Positions 48,601-56,293 of a DNA stretch of 56,293 nucleotides are shown in pieces (position 1 is the first letter of the stretch; each line of letters begins with the position of its first letter). Source of the DNA: an archaeon (GTDB taxonomy: Archaea > Nanobdellota > Nanobdellia > Pacearchaeales > GW2011-AR1). The stretch is from the NCBI GenBank assembly GCA_018653485.1, contig JABHZE010000002.1, positions 1-56,293 of the forward strand. Reading direction: 5' to 3'. The notes beneath the pieces were generated by a model. That model did no database searches, was not told where the DNA came from, and saw only the letters and a program-made list of their open reading frames with translations. Position numbers and translations under genes: made by a program.

Positions 48601-49976
48601 AAATAACATTAGCAATGGCCCCATGGGATTTATGGCAAGATGAAGAAGATACATTGTATCCAATGGGATTAGCATATTTAGGATCGGTTTTAGAAAAAAA
48701 TAATCATGAAGTAGATTTACTTAATTTAACTAATACTCAATGGGAAGAAGTTAAACCGAGAGTATTTGAAAAAATTAAAAAAGAAAAACCAGATTTTTTT
48801 GGAATAAGCATTCTTTCAAATAGTCGAATTTCAGCACTTAAGTTACTTAAGGTAGTAAAGGAAGCAAGCCCTGAAACAAAGATTATTGCAGGAGGAGTTC
48901 ATACAAGTTTCCTTCATGAACAAGTTTTAGATAAATATCCTGTAGACTATGCAGTTATTGGTGAGGGAGAGATAACTTTTATTGAACTTATTGAAGCAAT
49001 AAAAAAAGAAAAATCTCTTGAGTATTTTAAAAAAATTAAAGGGATTGCATTTAAGCACAAATATGAAATAATAAAAACAGAGCCAAGAGAAAGAATAAGG
49101 GATTTAGATTCACTTCCATTCCCTAAACATGAATTTTTTGAGAAAACTATTAAGAAACATAAGACTGCGTATATGATGACTTCAAGGGGATGCCCATTTT
49201 CATGTTCTTTTTGTCCTAGCTCAGCATTTTTGGGAGTATGCCTAATCCAAAGAAGTGCAGAAAATGTTTTTGAAGAAATTAAATATCTAATTAAAAAATT
49301 CCCTTATTTAGAAGAAATCCATTTCTTAGATGATGAGTTTGTATGCAATAATAAAAGAATAATTGATTTATGTAAAATGATGTTAAAAGAAAACATTAAG
49401 ATAAAATGGAATTGTTTAGGAAGAGCTTCTTCGATTAATGAAGAATTAATAAGCTGGATGAAAAAAGCAGGTTGCTATGAGGTTATTTTTGGTGTAGAAA
49501 GTGGTTCTCAAAGAATGTTAGATGGCATGGGGAAAAGGGTAAAAGTAGAACAAATAATAAATGCATTTGAGATCTGTAAGAAATACAAACTTGAAACAGC
49601 ATGTTTAATGATTGTTGGACTTCCTGGAGAAAATAAAGAAAGTGTGAATGAATCTATAGCTCTTGCAAAAAAACTAAAAAAAGTAATCAGTCCAGCGATT
49701 CTTATAGTTTATCCGGGAACTAGGGTTTATGAGGTTGCAAAAGAAAAAGGAATGATGACAGATGATTACTGGTTAGCAGAAGGACTTCCACCATTATACA
49801 CAGCAGAACATTCAAAATCCAAATTATTGTGGTGGAGTTTTAAATCAGGTTTAATCTCTCGTTTTTATGCAGAAAATGGAGATTTCATACCATTTATCAA
49901 AGAAAAATTCATAAAGAAATTACACCCTCATAATTTTATAAGAATAACAAAAAGATACTTATCAGATAAAACCTAA
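48597..49976 (+). CDS. B12-binding-domain radical SAM protein A
   Basis: The 459-residue protein has an N-terminal cobalamin-binding-like Rossmann domain (about 1-140, GLAYLGSVLEKNNHEVDLL, KIIAGGVHTSF) and a radical SAM domain with the 4Fe-4S motif GCPFSCSFC (about 199-206). GVESGSQRMLDGMGKRVK and GLPGENKESV follow. The His of the cobalamin-ligand motif DxHxxG is not evident, as in many family members. Such enzymes do methylation, C-C bond formation or ring reactions. It shares the flippase's transcript, so a glycan or lipid substrate is likely but unproven. Confidence 0.9.
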   Translation: MKITLAMAPWDLWQDEEDTLYPMGLAYLGSVLEKNNHEVDLLNLTNTQWEEVKPRVFEKIKKEKPDFFGISILSNSRISALKLLKVVKEASPETKIIAGGVHTSFLHEQVLDKYPVDYAVIGEGEITFIELIEAIKKEKSLEYFKKIKGIAFKHKYEIIKTEPRERIRDLDSLPFPKHEFFEKTIKKHKTAYMMTSRGCPFSCSFCPSSAFLGVCLIQRSAENVFEEIKYLIKKFPYLEEIHFLDDEFVCNNKRIIDLCKMMLKENIKIKWNCLGRASSINEELISWMKKAGCYEVIFGVESGSQRMLDGMGKRVKVEQIINAFEICKKYKLETACLMIVGLPGENKESVNESIALAKKLKKVISPAILIVYPGTRVYEVAKEKGMMTDDYWLAEGLPPLYTAEHSKSKLLWWSFKSGLISRFYAENGDFIPFIKEKFIKKLHPHNFIRITKRYLSDKT

Positions 49977-50004
49977 TTAAGAATAAATCAAAATCATTTA
50001 ATTA

Positions 50005-51456
50005 TTAATTCTTTTCCACAACACCTAATTGACTATTGGTTATAAATTCAGTATCTCCTTTCTTCAATGCTTTAACTAATCTATTAAAAGTTAATAATGC
50101 GCCAACTTTTCCAGATTTATTTATCATAGGTTTCCATCTCCAAGGTGCTAAATAAATGCTTGCAAAAGCCTCATTTTGTATTTCAACTAAATCTTCAGGA
50201 GATAAATCTCCTACAGTCATAACAGCGGCATTATATCTCCGGTAGTTTGAAAAATCCTCTGTTTCAAGCTTTAAACCGTTCTCGCCTTTTTTAGCCATTT
50301 CAAACAATTCAGTTCCAGGATAAGGCACTGCGATACTTATATTGGCTTGTTTAATGTCTTTTGATTCCCTCAAAAACTTTAAAGTTTTCTTAACAGTTTC
50401 TCTAGTTTCCCCAGGCAACCCAATCATACAAGAATTTAATGTCTCTATATCATATTTATTGGTTAATTTATTTGCAGTAATATAACTCTCTAATGGGACC
50501 ATTTTCTTCATTGTTGTTCTTATAGTTTCATCAACAGATTCTAATCCAAATGAAAGCCTTATCAAACCCGCGTCAACCATTATTTTAATAAGTTCCTCAT
50601 CAATTAAATTAGCACGAGTACTTCCTTCAAATGTAACTCCCAAATTTTCTTTGATCATTAATTCGCATATCTTCATCATATGTTCTCGATTCATAGTAAG
50701 AGTATCATCCAAAAACATAAAATGTTCAACCCCTTGTTTTTCAATGCATTCTTTCATTTCCTCAATAACTAATTCAGGATTTTTCATACGAGTATCATTT
50801 CCAAAAACCTTTGTACTACAAAAAATACATTTAAATGGGCATCCTCTAACCGTCATGATAGTTGTAAACTTTTGCATACCTTTTGAAGTCCCTAAATTGT
50901 ATTTATCTGCCTTTAACAAATGTCTTGCAGGAGACGGAACAGAATCCATGTCATGAATAGGAAATGCTTGCCCAGTAAATTTTATTTCTCCATTATCCCG
51001 ATGCATCATCCCTCTAATTTTTGTAACATCTTCCTTTTTTTCATATTTTTCTAAAAATTCAGGCCAAGAATTATCTCCCTCTCCAATAAATGCATAATCA
51101 AAACAATCTTCAAAAACCTCTCCCTTTAAGACAGTTATATGTGGGCCTCCAATAACAATTGGAACATTTAATTCTTTTTTTAAAGCATTAGCCATCTCAA
51201 CAACGATATGGTAAAAGGGAGTTGTTCCAGTACATCCAATAATATCTGGATTAAATTCTTTGGTTTGTTTAACTATTTCTTCAATAGATAATCCTTCTGC
51301 CTCTCCATCAATAATAATTACTTCATGTCCTTGCTTTTCAGCTATTGCAGCAAGATATGCAAGATTTAATGGAGGCCATTTTCCCGCCTTTTTTGCAAAA
51401 TGAGATATCTTCCCATACTCCTCAGTCCATAAAGGATATAAAAGCGCTATTTTCAT
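50005..51456 (-). CDS. B12-binding-domain radical SAM protein B
   Basis: This 483-residue protein has the same layout: cobalamin-binding-like domain (about 1-150, LAYLAAIAEKQGHEVIIIDGEAEG, PIVIGGPHITVLKG) and a radical SAM domain with GCPFKCIFC (about 205-213) and LDDTLTMNREHMMKI. It has an extra C-terminal domain. The 44-residue gene upstream overlaps its ATG, so they are coupled. It converges on radical SAM protein A. Substrate unknown. Confidence 0.9.
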   Translation of the reverse strand: MKIALLYPLWTEEYGKISHFAKKAGKWPPLNLAYLAAIAEKQGHEVIIIDGEAEGLSIEEIVKQTKEFNPDIIGCTGTTPFYHIVVEMANALKKELNVPIVIGGPHITVLKGEVFEDCFDYAFIGEGDNSWPEFLEKYEKKEDVTKIRGMMHRDNGEIKFTGQAFPIHDMDSVPSPARHLLKADKYNLGTSKGMQKFTTIMTVRGCPFKCIFCSTKVFGNDTRMKNPELVIEEMKECIEKQGVEHFMFLDDTLTMNREHMMKICELMIKENLGVTFEGSTRANLIDEELIKIMVDAGLIRLSFGLESVDETIRTTMKKMVPLESYITANKLTNKYDIETLNSCMIGLPGETRETVKKTLKFLRESKDIKQANISIAVPYPGTELFEMAKKGENGLKLETEDFSNYRRYNAAVMTVGDLSPEDLVEIQNEAFASIYLAPWRWKPMINKSGKVGALLTFNRLVKALKKGDTEFITNSQLGVVEKN

Positions 51457-51587
51457 TCTTCATCACCTAACATTTTTTTAAAATTTTGTGAGAATGTTTC
51501 AAAAACCTCATCATAAGCTTCTTTCGCCTTTTTCATTTTTTTTAATTCCTCATATTCTGATTCAGTTATCGCAATAATTTTTTCCAT
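51453..51587 (-). CDS. small coiled-coil protein coupled to radical SAM B
   Basis: The 44-residue ORF begins MEKIIAITESEYEELKKMKK and consists of one charged helix that could form a coiled coil. Its stop overlaps the ATG of radical SAM gene B by 4 nt (ATGA), and it has its own ATG start. Tight coupling suggests a partner protein of the enzyme, which is unproven. Confidence 0.5.
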   Translation of the reverse strand: MEKIIAITESEYEELKKMKKAKEAYDEVFETFSQNFKKMLGDEE

Positions 51588-51676
51588 ATTTTAAGGACAT
51601 GTAATCCATTTAAAAATATTTATATGCTATGCAAAAACCCAATAATATTTAAAAACAAGGCAATCTCTTTATGATT

Positions 51677-53158
51677 ATGGAAGATAAAAGAGATTTAGAC
51701 CAATTAGATTGCTTATTAATTAATCCAGGTTCAATGAGAAAAAAAATTTACCAGGATTTAAGTAAGGATTTCTCTGCTATTGAAACACCTTTTTGGGCAG
51801 CATTAACAGCAGGATTTTTAAGAAATAAAAATTTTAAAGTAGATATTTTGGATGCAAATGCAGAAAATATTGATATTCAAGAAACAGCAGAAAAATCAAT
51901 CAAACTACTCCCTAAATTAATTAATATTGTAGTTTATGGGCAACAACCTTCTGCATCAACTCAATTAATGAATTCTGTAACCAAACTTTGTGAAAAAATT
52001 AAAGAATTAAATCCCAATCAAAAAATAATTTTAACAGGAATACATCCGACATCATTACCTAAAAGAACATTAGAAGAAACAAAGGCAGATTATATAGCTC
52101 AAGGAGAGGGATTTTACACAATTCAACAACTTCTAGAAAACAAGCCCCTAAATGAGGTTCAAGGTTTATGGTATGAGGAAGAAAACCAAATAAAAAATAA
52201 CCTTCCGCCAGAAATAGTAAAAGATCTAGACTTAGAATTAGGGGATGTTGCTTGGGATTTGCTTCCAATGGATAAATACAAAGCCCATAATTGGCATGCA
52301 CTTCATGATTTAGAATCAAGAAAAAATTACGCATCAATTTCAACAAGTCTGGGATGCCCATTTAATTGTTCTTTTTGTTGCATTAATGCCCCCTTTGGGA
52401 AATCATCTTATAGAACTTGGAGTCCTGAATGGACATTAAAACAATTGGAGATTTTAGTAAACAAATACAATGTAAAAAATATAAAATTTATAGATGAACT
52501 TTTTGTTTTAAAACCAGAGCATTTTATGACAATTGCAAATGGAATTATTGAAAATAACTGGGATGTAAATATCTGGGTTTATGCAAGAATAGATACTGTA
52601 AATGAAGAACATTTACCAATCTTAAAAAAAGCAGGATTTAATTGGTTTGCATTAGGGATAGAATCAGGAGATGAGGAAGTAAGAAAGGGAGTTTCAAAAG
52701 GAAGATTTGAAGAAAGCGATATAAGGGAAGTTGTTAAAAAAATTCAAGATGCAGGAATTTATATTATTGGAAATTATATTTTTGGACTTCCAGATGATAC
52801 TTTAGAAAGTATGCAGAAAACATTAGATTTAGCGAAAGAATTAAATTGTGAATTTGGAAATTTTTATTGTGCAACAGCCTATCCTGGTTCAAGACTATAC
52901 ACAGAATCAATAGAAACTCAAACCCAGCTTCCAGAAAATTGGGAAGATTATTCTCAACATGCCTATAATTTCCTTCCTCTTCCAACAAAACACATAACAC
53001 CAAAACAAGTATTAAAATTCAGGGATGATGCTTTTGACGAATACTTCAAAAATCCAGATTATCTAAATATGATTGAAAAAAGATTTGGAATAAAGGCAAG
53101 AGAACATATTGAAGAAATGACAAAACTTAGATTAAAGAGGAAGATTTTAGAAGATTAA
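51677..53158 (+). CDS. B12-binding-domain radical SAM protein C
   Basis: I place the start at the second ATG at 51677, because TATTTAAA/ATTTAAAA is centred about 27 bp upstream. The ATG at 51671 is only 21 bp from it. The 493-residue protein has a cobalamin-binding-like domain (AALTAGFLRNKNFKVDILDANAEN, LTGIHPTSLPKR) and a radical SAM domain with GCPFNCSFC followed by a further Cys (about 226-234). ALGIESGDEEVRKGVSKGRF and GLPDDTLESMQK are family segments. It is the third such enzyme in 5 kb. Substrate is unknown. Confidence 0.9.
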   Translation: MEDKRDLDQLDCLLINPGSMRKKIYQDLSKDFSAIETPFWAALTAGFLRNKNFKVDILDANAENIDIQETAEKSIKLLPKLINIVVYGQQPSASTQLMNSVTKLCEKIKELNPNQKIILTGIHPTSLPKRTLEETKADYIAQGEGFYTIQQLLENKPLNEVQGLWYEEENQIKNNLPPEIVKDLDLELGDVAWDLLPMDKYKAHNWHALHDLESRKNYASISTSLGCPFNCSFCCINAPFGKSSYRTWSPEWTLKQLEILVNKYNVKNIKFIDELFVLKPEHFMTIANGIIENNWDVNIWVYARIDTVNEEHLPILKKAGFNWFALGIESGDEEVRKGVSKGRFEESDIREVVKKIQDAGIYIIGNYIFGLPDDTLESMQKTLDLAKELNCEFGNFYCATAYPGSRLYTESIETQTQLPENWEDYSQHAYNFLPLPTKHITPKQVLKFRDDAFDEYFKNPDYLNMIEKRFGIKAREHIEEMTKLRLKRKILED

Positions 53159-53769
53159 TTTTTTCCAGGATACAGGTCTTCTTTCTTAACTTCTTGATTA
53201 TACAAATCACCCACTTCAATAAATAATGTCGATTTATCACTTTCTAGGGCTTGTTTATATGCCGGAAAAATATCTTCAGCTCTTTCTAATTTAACCACAT
53301 TAACTTCTTTTAACATTTCTTTCAAAGCAGAAGTATAATCAGAACAATGTTGCACTCCAGGGTATAATGGTGAGGTCCCCCCTATTTGAGTTCGAATAAT
53401 CACCTTGGGCTTAAATTGATTATTTGACATTTCTCTTGTTTTATCTAAATGATTCACCAATTGATTAATAGCACAAATTAAAAAATCAAATCTTGGATAA
53501 ACACTTACAGGAATATAACCCTCTAAACTCAATCCAATACTTATCCCCATTTGACTATCTTCCATAATTGGCATCTCTAATCGTTTCTCTTGCGGAACTC
53601 CACCCAAACTTCCAAGTATCGCACTTCCTTTGTACTTCACAGTTTGCCCAATAAAAATAACCCTTTCATCTTCACCAAGCATTTCCATAGCCCTAATAAC
53701 TTCTTGTTTATAATTTAATTTAGAATTAGAATCTTCTTCAATCTTATTAACAACATCTTCATATCTCAT
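53155..53769 (-). CDS. E1-type ThDP enzyme, beta/pyrimidine-domain subunit
   Basis: I start at the ATG at 53769. The longer frame uses GTG inside the alpha gene. The 204-residue protein has the E1-beta/transketolase pyrimidine-binding fold: YKQEVIRAMEMLGEDERVIFIGQTV, RLEMPIMEDSQMGISIGLSLEGYIPVSVYPRFDF and NHLDKTREMSNNQ with the usual RTQIGG continuation. The catalytic-type Glu is expected in PIMEDSQMG. It lacks the C-terminal domain of longer beta subunits, so it is shorter than usual. It works with the alpha subunit upstream, 1 bp away. The substrate keto acid or sugar is unknown. Confidence 0.85.
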   Translation of the reverse strand: MRYEDVVNKIEEDSNSKLNYKQEVIRAMEMLGEDERVIFIGQTVKYKGSAILGSLGGVPQEKRLEMPIMEDSQMGISIGLSLEGYIPVSVYPRFDFLICAINQLVNHLDKTREMSNNQFKPKVIIRTQIGGTSPLYPGVQHCSDYTSALKEMLKEVNVVKLERAEDIFPAYKQALESDKSTLFIEVGDLYNQEVKKEDLYPGKN

Positions 53770-53770
53770 T

Positions 53771-54364
53771 TTAAAAACTAACCCACTGCCCAACGCCATG
53801 GTGAGGAAATCCTCGAACATATTTATATCTAATAACATTAACAGAATCTGAATCACAATTACCCCAAACTTCTTGAGTAGGAGTTTCAACACTTAACCCA
53901 TTATCTTCTATAATAAAATTAATCTTCAATCCTTGTTTTTTAGCATATTTAGCACACTCATGAAAAATTCCCATTTCAGAACACATATCACCAACAAAAA
54001 CCCAAACTCGCTCTTGTCCGCCCTTTCTTTTTATCCCCATTGCAACACCTACTGCAATAGGCAATACGCCCCCAACAATGGCAGAGGTAAAAAATTTATC
54101 TTTAACACTATTCAAATGAATACTCCTATTTTCAAGAATTTCATTTCTAACAAATTCCTTATCAACCCCCTTAAGTAAAGCATGATAATGGCTTCTATGT
54201 GTTGAGAAAACCCAATCACACTCATTTACTTCCTTAAATATTTCAATTAAAGGTTCTTCATTACCTTTTGAAAAATGCACAGGCCCCTTTATTTGAGCAT
54301 TCAAATAACATTCTTTAATCTCTTCTTCAAAATCAATTAACTCTTGTTTTGTTATTTTTTCCAT
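53771..54364 (-). CDS. E1-type ThDP enzyme, alpha/pyrophosphate-domain subunit
   Basis: The 197-residue protein has the pyrophosphate-binding fold: FSTHRSHYHALLKGVD, TSAIVGGVLPIAVGVAMGIKRKG and the ThDP motif GDMCSEMGIFHECAKYA with EDNGLS about 28 residues on. The third residue of GDG is Met here, a deviation. It ends with RGFPHHGVGQWVSF. Together with the beta gene, it forms an enzyme split like E1 but only about 400 residues in total. The beta gene follows after 1 bp. Confidence 0.85.
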   Translation of the reverse strand: MEKITKQELIDFEEEIKECYLNAQIKGPVHFSKGNEEPLIEIFKEVNECDWVFSTHRSHYHALLKGVDKEFVRNEILENRSIHLNSVKDKFFTSAIVGGVLPIAVGVAMGIKRKGGQERVWVFVGDMCSEMGIFHECAKYAKKQGLKINFIIEDNGLSVETPTQEVWGNCDSDSVNVIRYKYVRGFPHHGVGQWVSF

Positions 54365-54446
54365 TTTTCAAATCCCTTCCCCATTAACTAAAATCAATTA
54401 TTTTTAACTCTATTTAAGGATTTATATAATCTAAAGAATCAATCAA

Positions 54447-55148
54447 TTATTTACTTTCAATCGCCAATAATTTCTTTCCCACTTTTCTTCTAAAATCTTT
54501 TGTAGTATAATATTCTGGAGTAATAATTCTTTTAGCAGAATCTGTATGAAGCATATCATACCATTCAAGAACAAAACCTAATCCTCTCAAGGTCCCTTTT
54601 AAACATTCTGGACTTGCTTCATCTAAACTTTTATCACAAAAATCCCAAAGCACAGCAGGATTATTTCTATTCTCAACTATATCCTCTGGAGAAATCAAAT
54701 CCTTATTTCCAAAATACTTAAACGCCCCTAAAATTCCATAAGGCCCAAACCCATTCATTTTATCTGCATCTTGAAGAACTTTTGCAACATTATTGCCCCC
54801 TTCATAAACCCTATAAGAATGAACAGTCACTGCCTCAATTACTTCCCCAAAATCCTTTCCTGAAAGGCCAATCGTCCTTAAAACCTCAGCAGTAGGTTCA
54901 ATAGATAATAGTGCATGAGGTGGAACATTTGAATCTCCCCTTGATTTCATCACTTCTTCTTCAATTCTACCTAGGTCATGACAATAGGCAGAAATAACCG
55001 GCAAAATATAATCCAAACCTTCTTTCTGAGCAACTAATTTAGCATTATCACTAACTCTCTCAACATGAGGCCATGAATGCACCCAGCAGTCTAATGTATC
55101 ATATTGAGGTTTTACTAATGCATAGGTATGATCTAGTATATTTGTCAT
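54447..55148 (-). CDS. HD-domain phosphohydrolase
   Basis: The 233-residue protein has the HD metal ligands: His near the start (VHSWPHVERVSDNA), HD in SAYCHDLGRIEEEV and Asp in LQDADKMNGFGPYG. VTVHSYRVYEG adds a His. HD proteins hydrolyse phosphate esters of nucleotides or related molecules. The substrate is unknown here. It stands between the radical SAM/SPASM gene and the E1-like genes on the same strand. Confidence 0.85.
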   Translation of the reverse strand: MTNILDHTYALVKPQYDTLDCWVHSWPHVERVSDNAKLVAQKEGLDYILPVISAYCHDLGRIEEEVMKSRGDSNVPPHALLSIEPTAEVLRTIGLSGKDFGEVIEAVTVHSYRVYEGGNNVAKVLQDADKMNGFGPYGILGAFKYFGNKDLISPEDIVENRNNPAVLWDFCDKSLDEASPECLKGTLRGLGFVLEWYDMLHTDSAKRIITPEYYTTKDFRRKVGKKLLAIESK

Positions 55149-55189
55149 AATAAAACAGCCTTAAAATAGTTTATAAATATTTGGATGGT

Positions 55190-56293
55190 TTAAGGAAACC
55201 CTAAACACATAGGATCATCCTCATTACTCCCCATAGCTAATTCTTCAATCTGTCTAGCATACTCTCCATAAGTGCACCTGCCACATTCTTTATCAACACA
55301 AATAGATTTTAACAATTCTCTATGCTCATTACTCCCCCAAAATTTAGCTATTTCTTGAATATCAGGAGAATGACTACATAATTTGAATCTTGGTTCAATT
55401 CTATGGTCTGCACAAACATAAACATTTCCATCCGAACAACACTGAAACATTAAAGTTGAAGAACTACAATTTTTGAAGGTATGCATAACTCTAAATTGAG
55501 GATCATATTTATGCATAATTGTAAAGACTCTAAAATTCTCCCCATCATTTAACTCATGGCATTTCTGAAAAAGTTTTTGTATTTCTTCCATATTATAGTT
55601 TAAATCAATAGCTTGATCAAAATCTTTTCTTTCTAAATCTACTGGACGCGCATGAAAGTCTCTTACTCCAATTTGTTTTGCCAATTTACATGCCTCATAA
55701 ACTTCATGATAGTTTTGAGGAGTAATTAAAAATTTATACGAAATATCTACCTTAGAACCTGTCTCTTCTTTTATTCTAACTAATCTTTTAAGATTCTCAA
55801 CAACTCTATCAAATAAATCCACTCCATGAATTTTTTCAAAAGTTTCTCTTGTAGCTGCATCTAATGAAACCCCTACCCATCTACAATTCATCATTTCCCT
55901 AGCAACTTCTTCATTAATTAAACTACCATTTGTAGCAAAAGAACAATCCATGCCTTTACTTTTAATATATGAAGGTAAGTCCCAAACAGCCTTATTCATT
56001 AATGGTTCTCCTCCTCCACCTAAACAAACTCCCTTTACACCCCACTCAGCCATAAAATCCATAATATTCCTTAAATGTTCACGAGTCATCAATTTTTTAT
56101 CCTCTGGAACCTCCTCAGGATTAATAACTAAATACCTTTGAGCATTACAATGCCCACAATCAAAGTTACATAAATGCCCCGGGTCTAATGAAAGTTCTAT
56201 TGGAGGAGGTAATTTTGCACCATCCTCGCCTTTAAACCATTTTGCAATTGGAACATAATGTGATTGATACCACGCTAATCCCTTGTAAGAATT
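55190..56293 (-). CDS. radical SAM/SPASM-like protein, 5'-truncated by the window edge
   Basis: The frame is open to the window end, so at least 367 residues are coded and the start is outside. CNFDCGHC near the visible N-terminus is the radical SAM motif CxxxCxxC. GGGGEPLMN follows as the GGEPL motif, and VGVSLDAATRETFEKIHG continues. The C-terminal part has Cys clusters (KNCSSSTLMFQCCSDGNVYVCADHR, VDKECGRCTYG) like SPASM auxiliary Fe-S binding domains. Such proteins modify peptides or other substrates. Its substrate and partners are unknown. Confidence 0.88.
   Translation of the reverse strand, partial: NSYKGLAWYQSHYVPIAKWFKGEDGAKLPPPIELSLDPGHLCNFDCGHCNAQRYLVINPEEVPEDKKLMTREHLRNIMDFMAEWGVKGVCLGGGGEPLMNKAVWDLPSYIKSKGMDCSFATNGSLINEEVAREMMNCRWVGVSLDAATRETFEKIHGVDLFDRVVENLKRLVRIKEETGSKVDISYKFLITPQNYHEVYEACKLAKQIGVRDFHARPVDLERKDFDQAIDLNYNMEEIQKLFQKCHELNDGENFRVFTIMHKYDPQFRVMHTFKNCSSSTLMFQCCSDGNVYVCADHRIEPRFKLCSHSPDIQEIAKFWGSNEHRELLKSICVDKECGRCTYGEYARQIEELAMGSNEDDPMCLGFP

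Noticed and set aside
1-56293. CRISPR array
   Set aside because: I found no regularly spaced identical repeats. The repeats seen are the DGR, the tRNA 3' ends, the zinc-ribbon duplication and the 25-bp palindromes.

Overview
This is a 56.3 kb stretch of a very AT-rich archaeal chromosome, most likely from a DPANN-type lineage (Pacearchaeota/Woesearchaeota-like). The lineage is inferred, not proven. The archaeal assignment rests on the ribosomal/RNA polymerase block (L21e, Rpo4, DUF655, S13, S4, S11, Rpo3, tRNA-Leu, L18e, L13, S9), Rpo10, the Rpp21 subunit of RNase P, archaeal SecF/SecD and XerA. Many start codons have a TATA-like box centred about 25.5 bp upstream, which points to leaderless transcripts. 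Genes inside operons carry GGAGG/GGTG-type Shine-Dalgarno sites instead.

Layout. 1-2225: a diversity-generating retroelement (DGR). It consists of the 3' part of a target gene with a variable repeat (619-706), a structured spacer, a template repeat (1046-1133) and a DGR-type reverse transcriptase. All 11 VR/TR differences fall on template adenines. 2252-7435: small hypothetical, membrane and zinc-ribbon proteins, a TPR-HEPN protein, a VIT1-related membrane protein, and a superoxide reductase/rubrerythrin operon. 7579-13476: xerA, divergent from a four-gene operon with a PhoH-like ATPase, an Fe-S RecB/Cas4-type nuclease and an XPD/DinG-type helicase. 13483-19541: the ribosomal/RNAP operon and a tRNA-Leu followed by a hairpin-rich tail. 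19707-28837: two tiny genes, then an operon of three MacB-type permeases, one ATPase and two secreted CARDB-like proteins (one frameshifted). This ends with a winged-helix/transmembrane/beta-propeller protein. 29008-34969: dus, rnp4, rpo10, 5S rRNA, three tRNAs with an HNH gene between two of them, then secF-secD.

35142-56293 is a glycan and small-molecule region. It has rfbF, rfbG and rfbH for CDP-3,6-dideoxyhexose synthesis, a 998-residue aminotransferase/ThDP-enzyme fusion, an NDP-sugar epimerase, a GT2 glycosyltransferase, a GT-C-like membrane protein and a flippase. It also has three B12-type radical SAM enzymes, a SPASM-like radical SAM enzyme, a split E1-type ThDP enzyme and an HD hydrolase. 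Together these suggest synthesis and export of a cell-surface glycan with a 3,6-dideoxy, perhaps branched-chain (yersiniose-like), sugar.

The two strongest unusual signals are the DGR and a pattern at all four tRNA genes. Each tRNA is followed, 44 to 116 bp after its 3' end, by a second copy of that end. The inserts behind tRNA-Leu(AAG) and tRNA-Arg share two related hairpins, which suggests a family of miniature tRNA-targeting elements or unusual tRNA trailers. I saw no CRISPR array, complete insertion sequence or replication origin.
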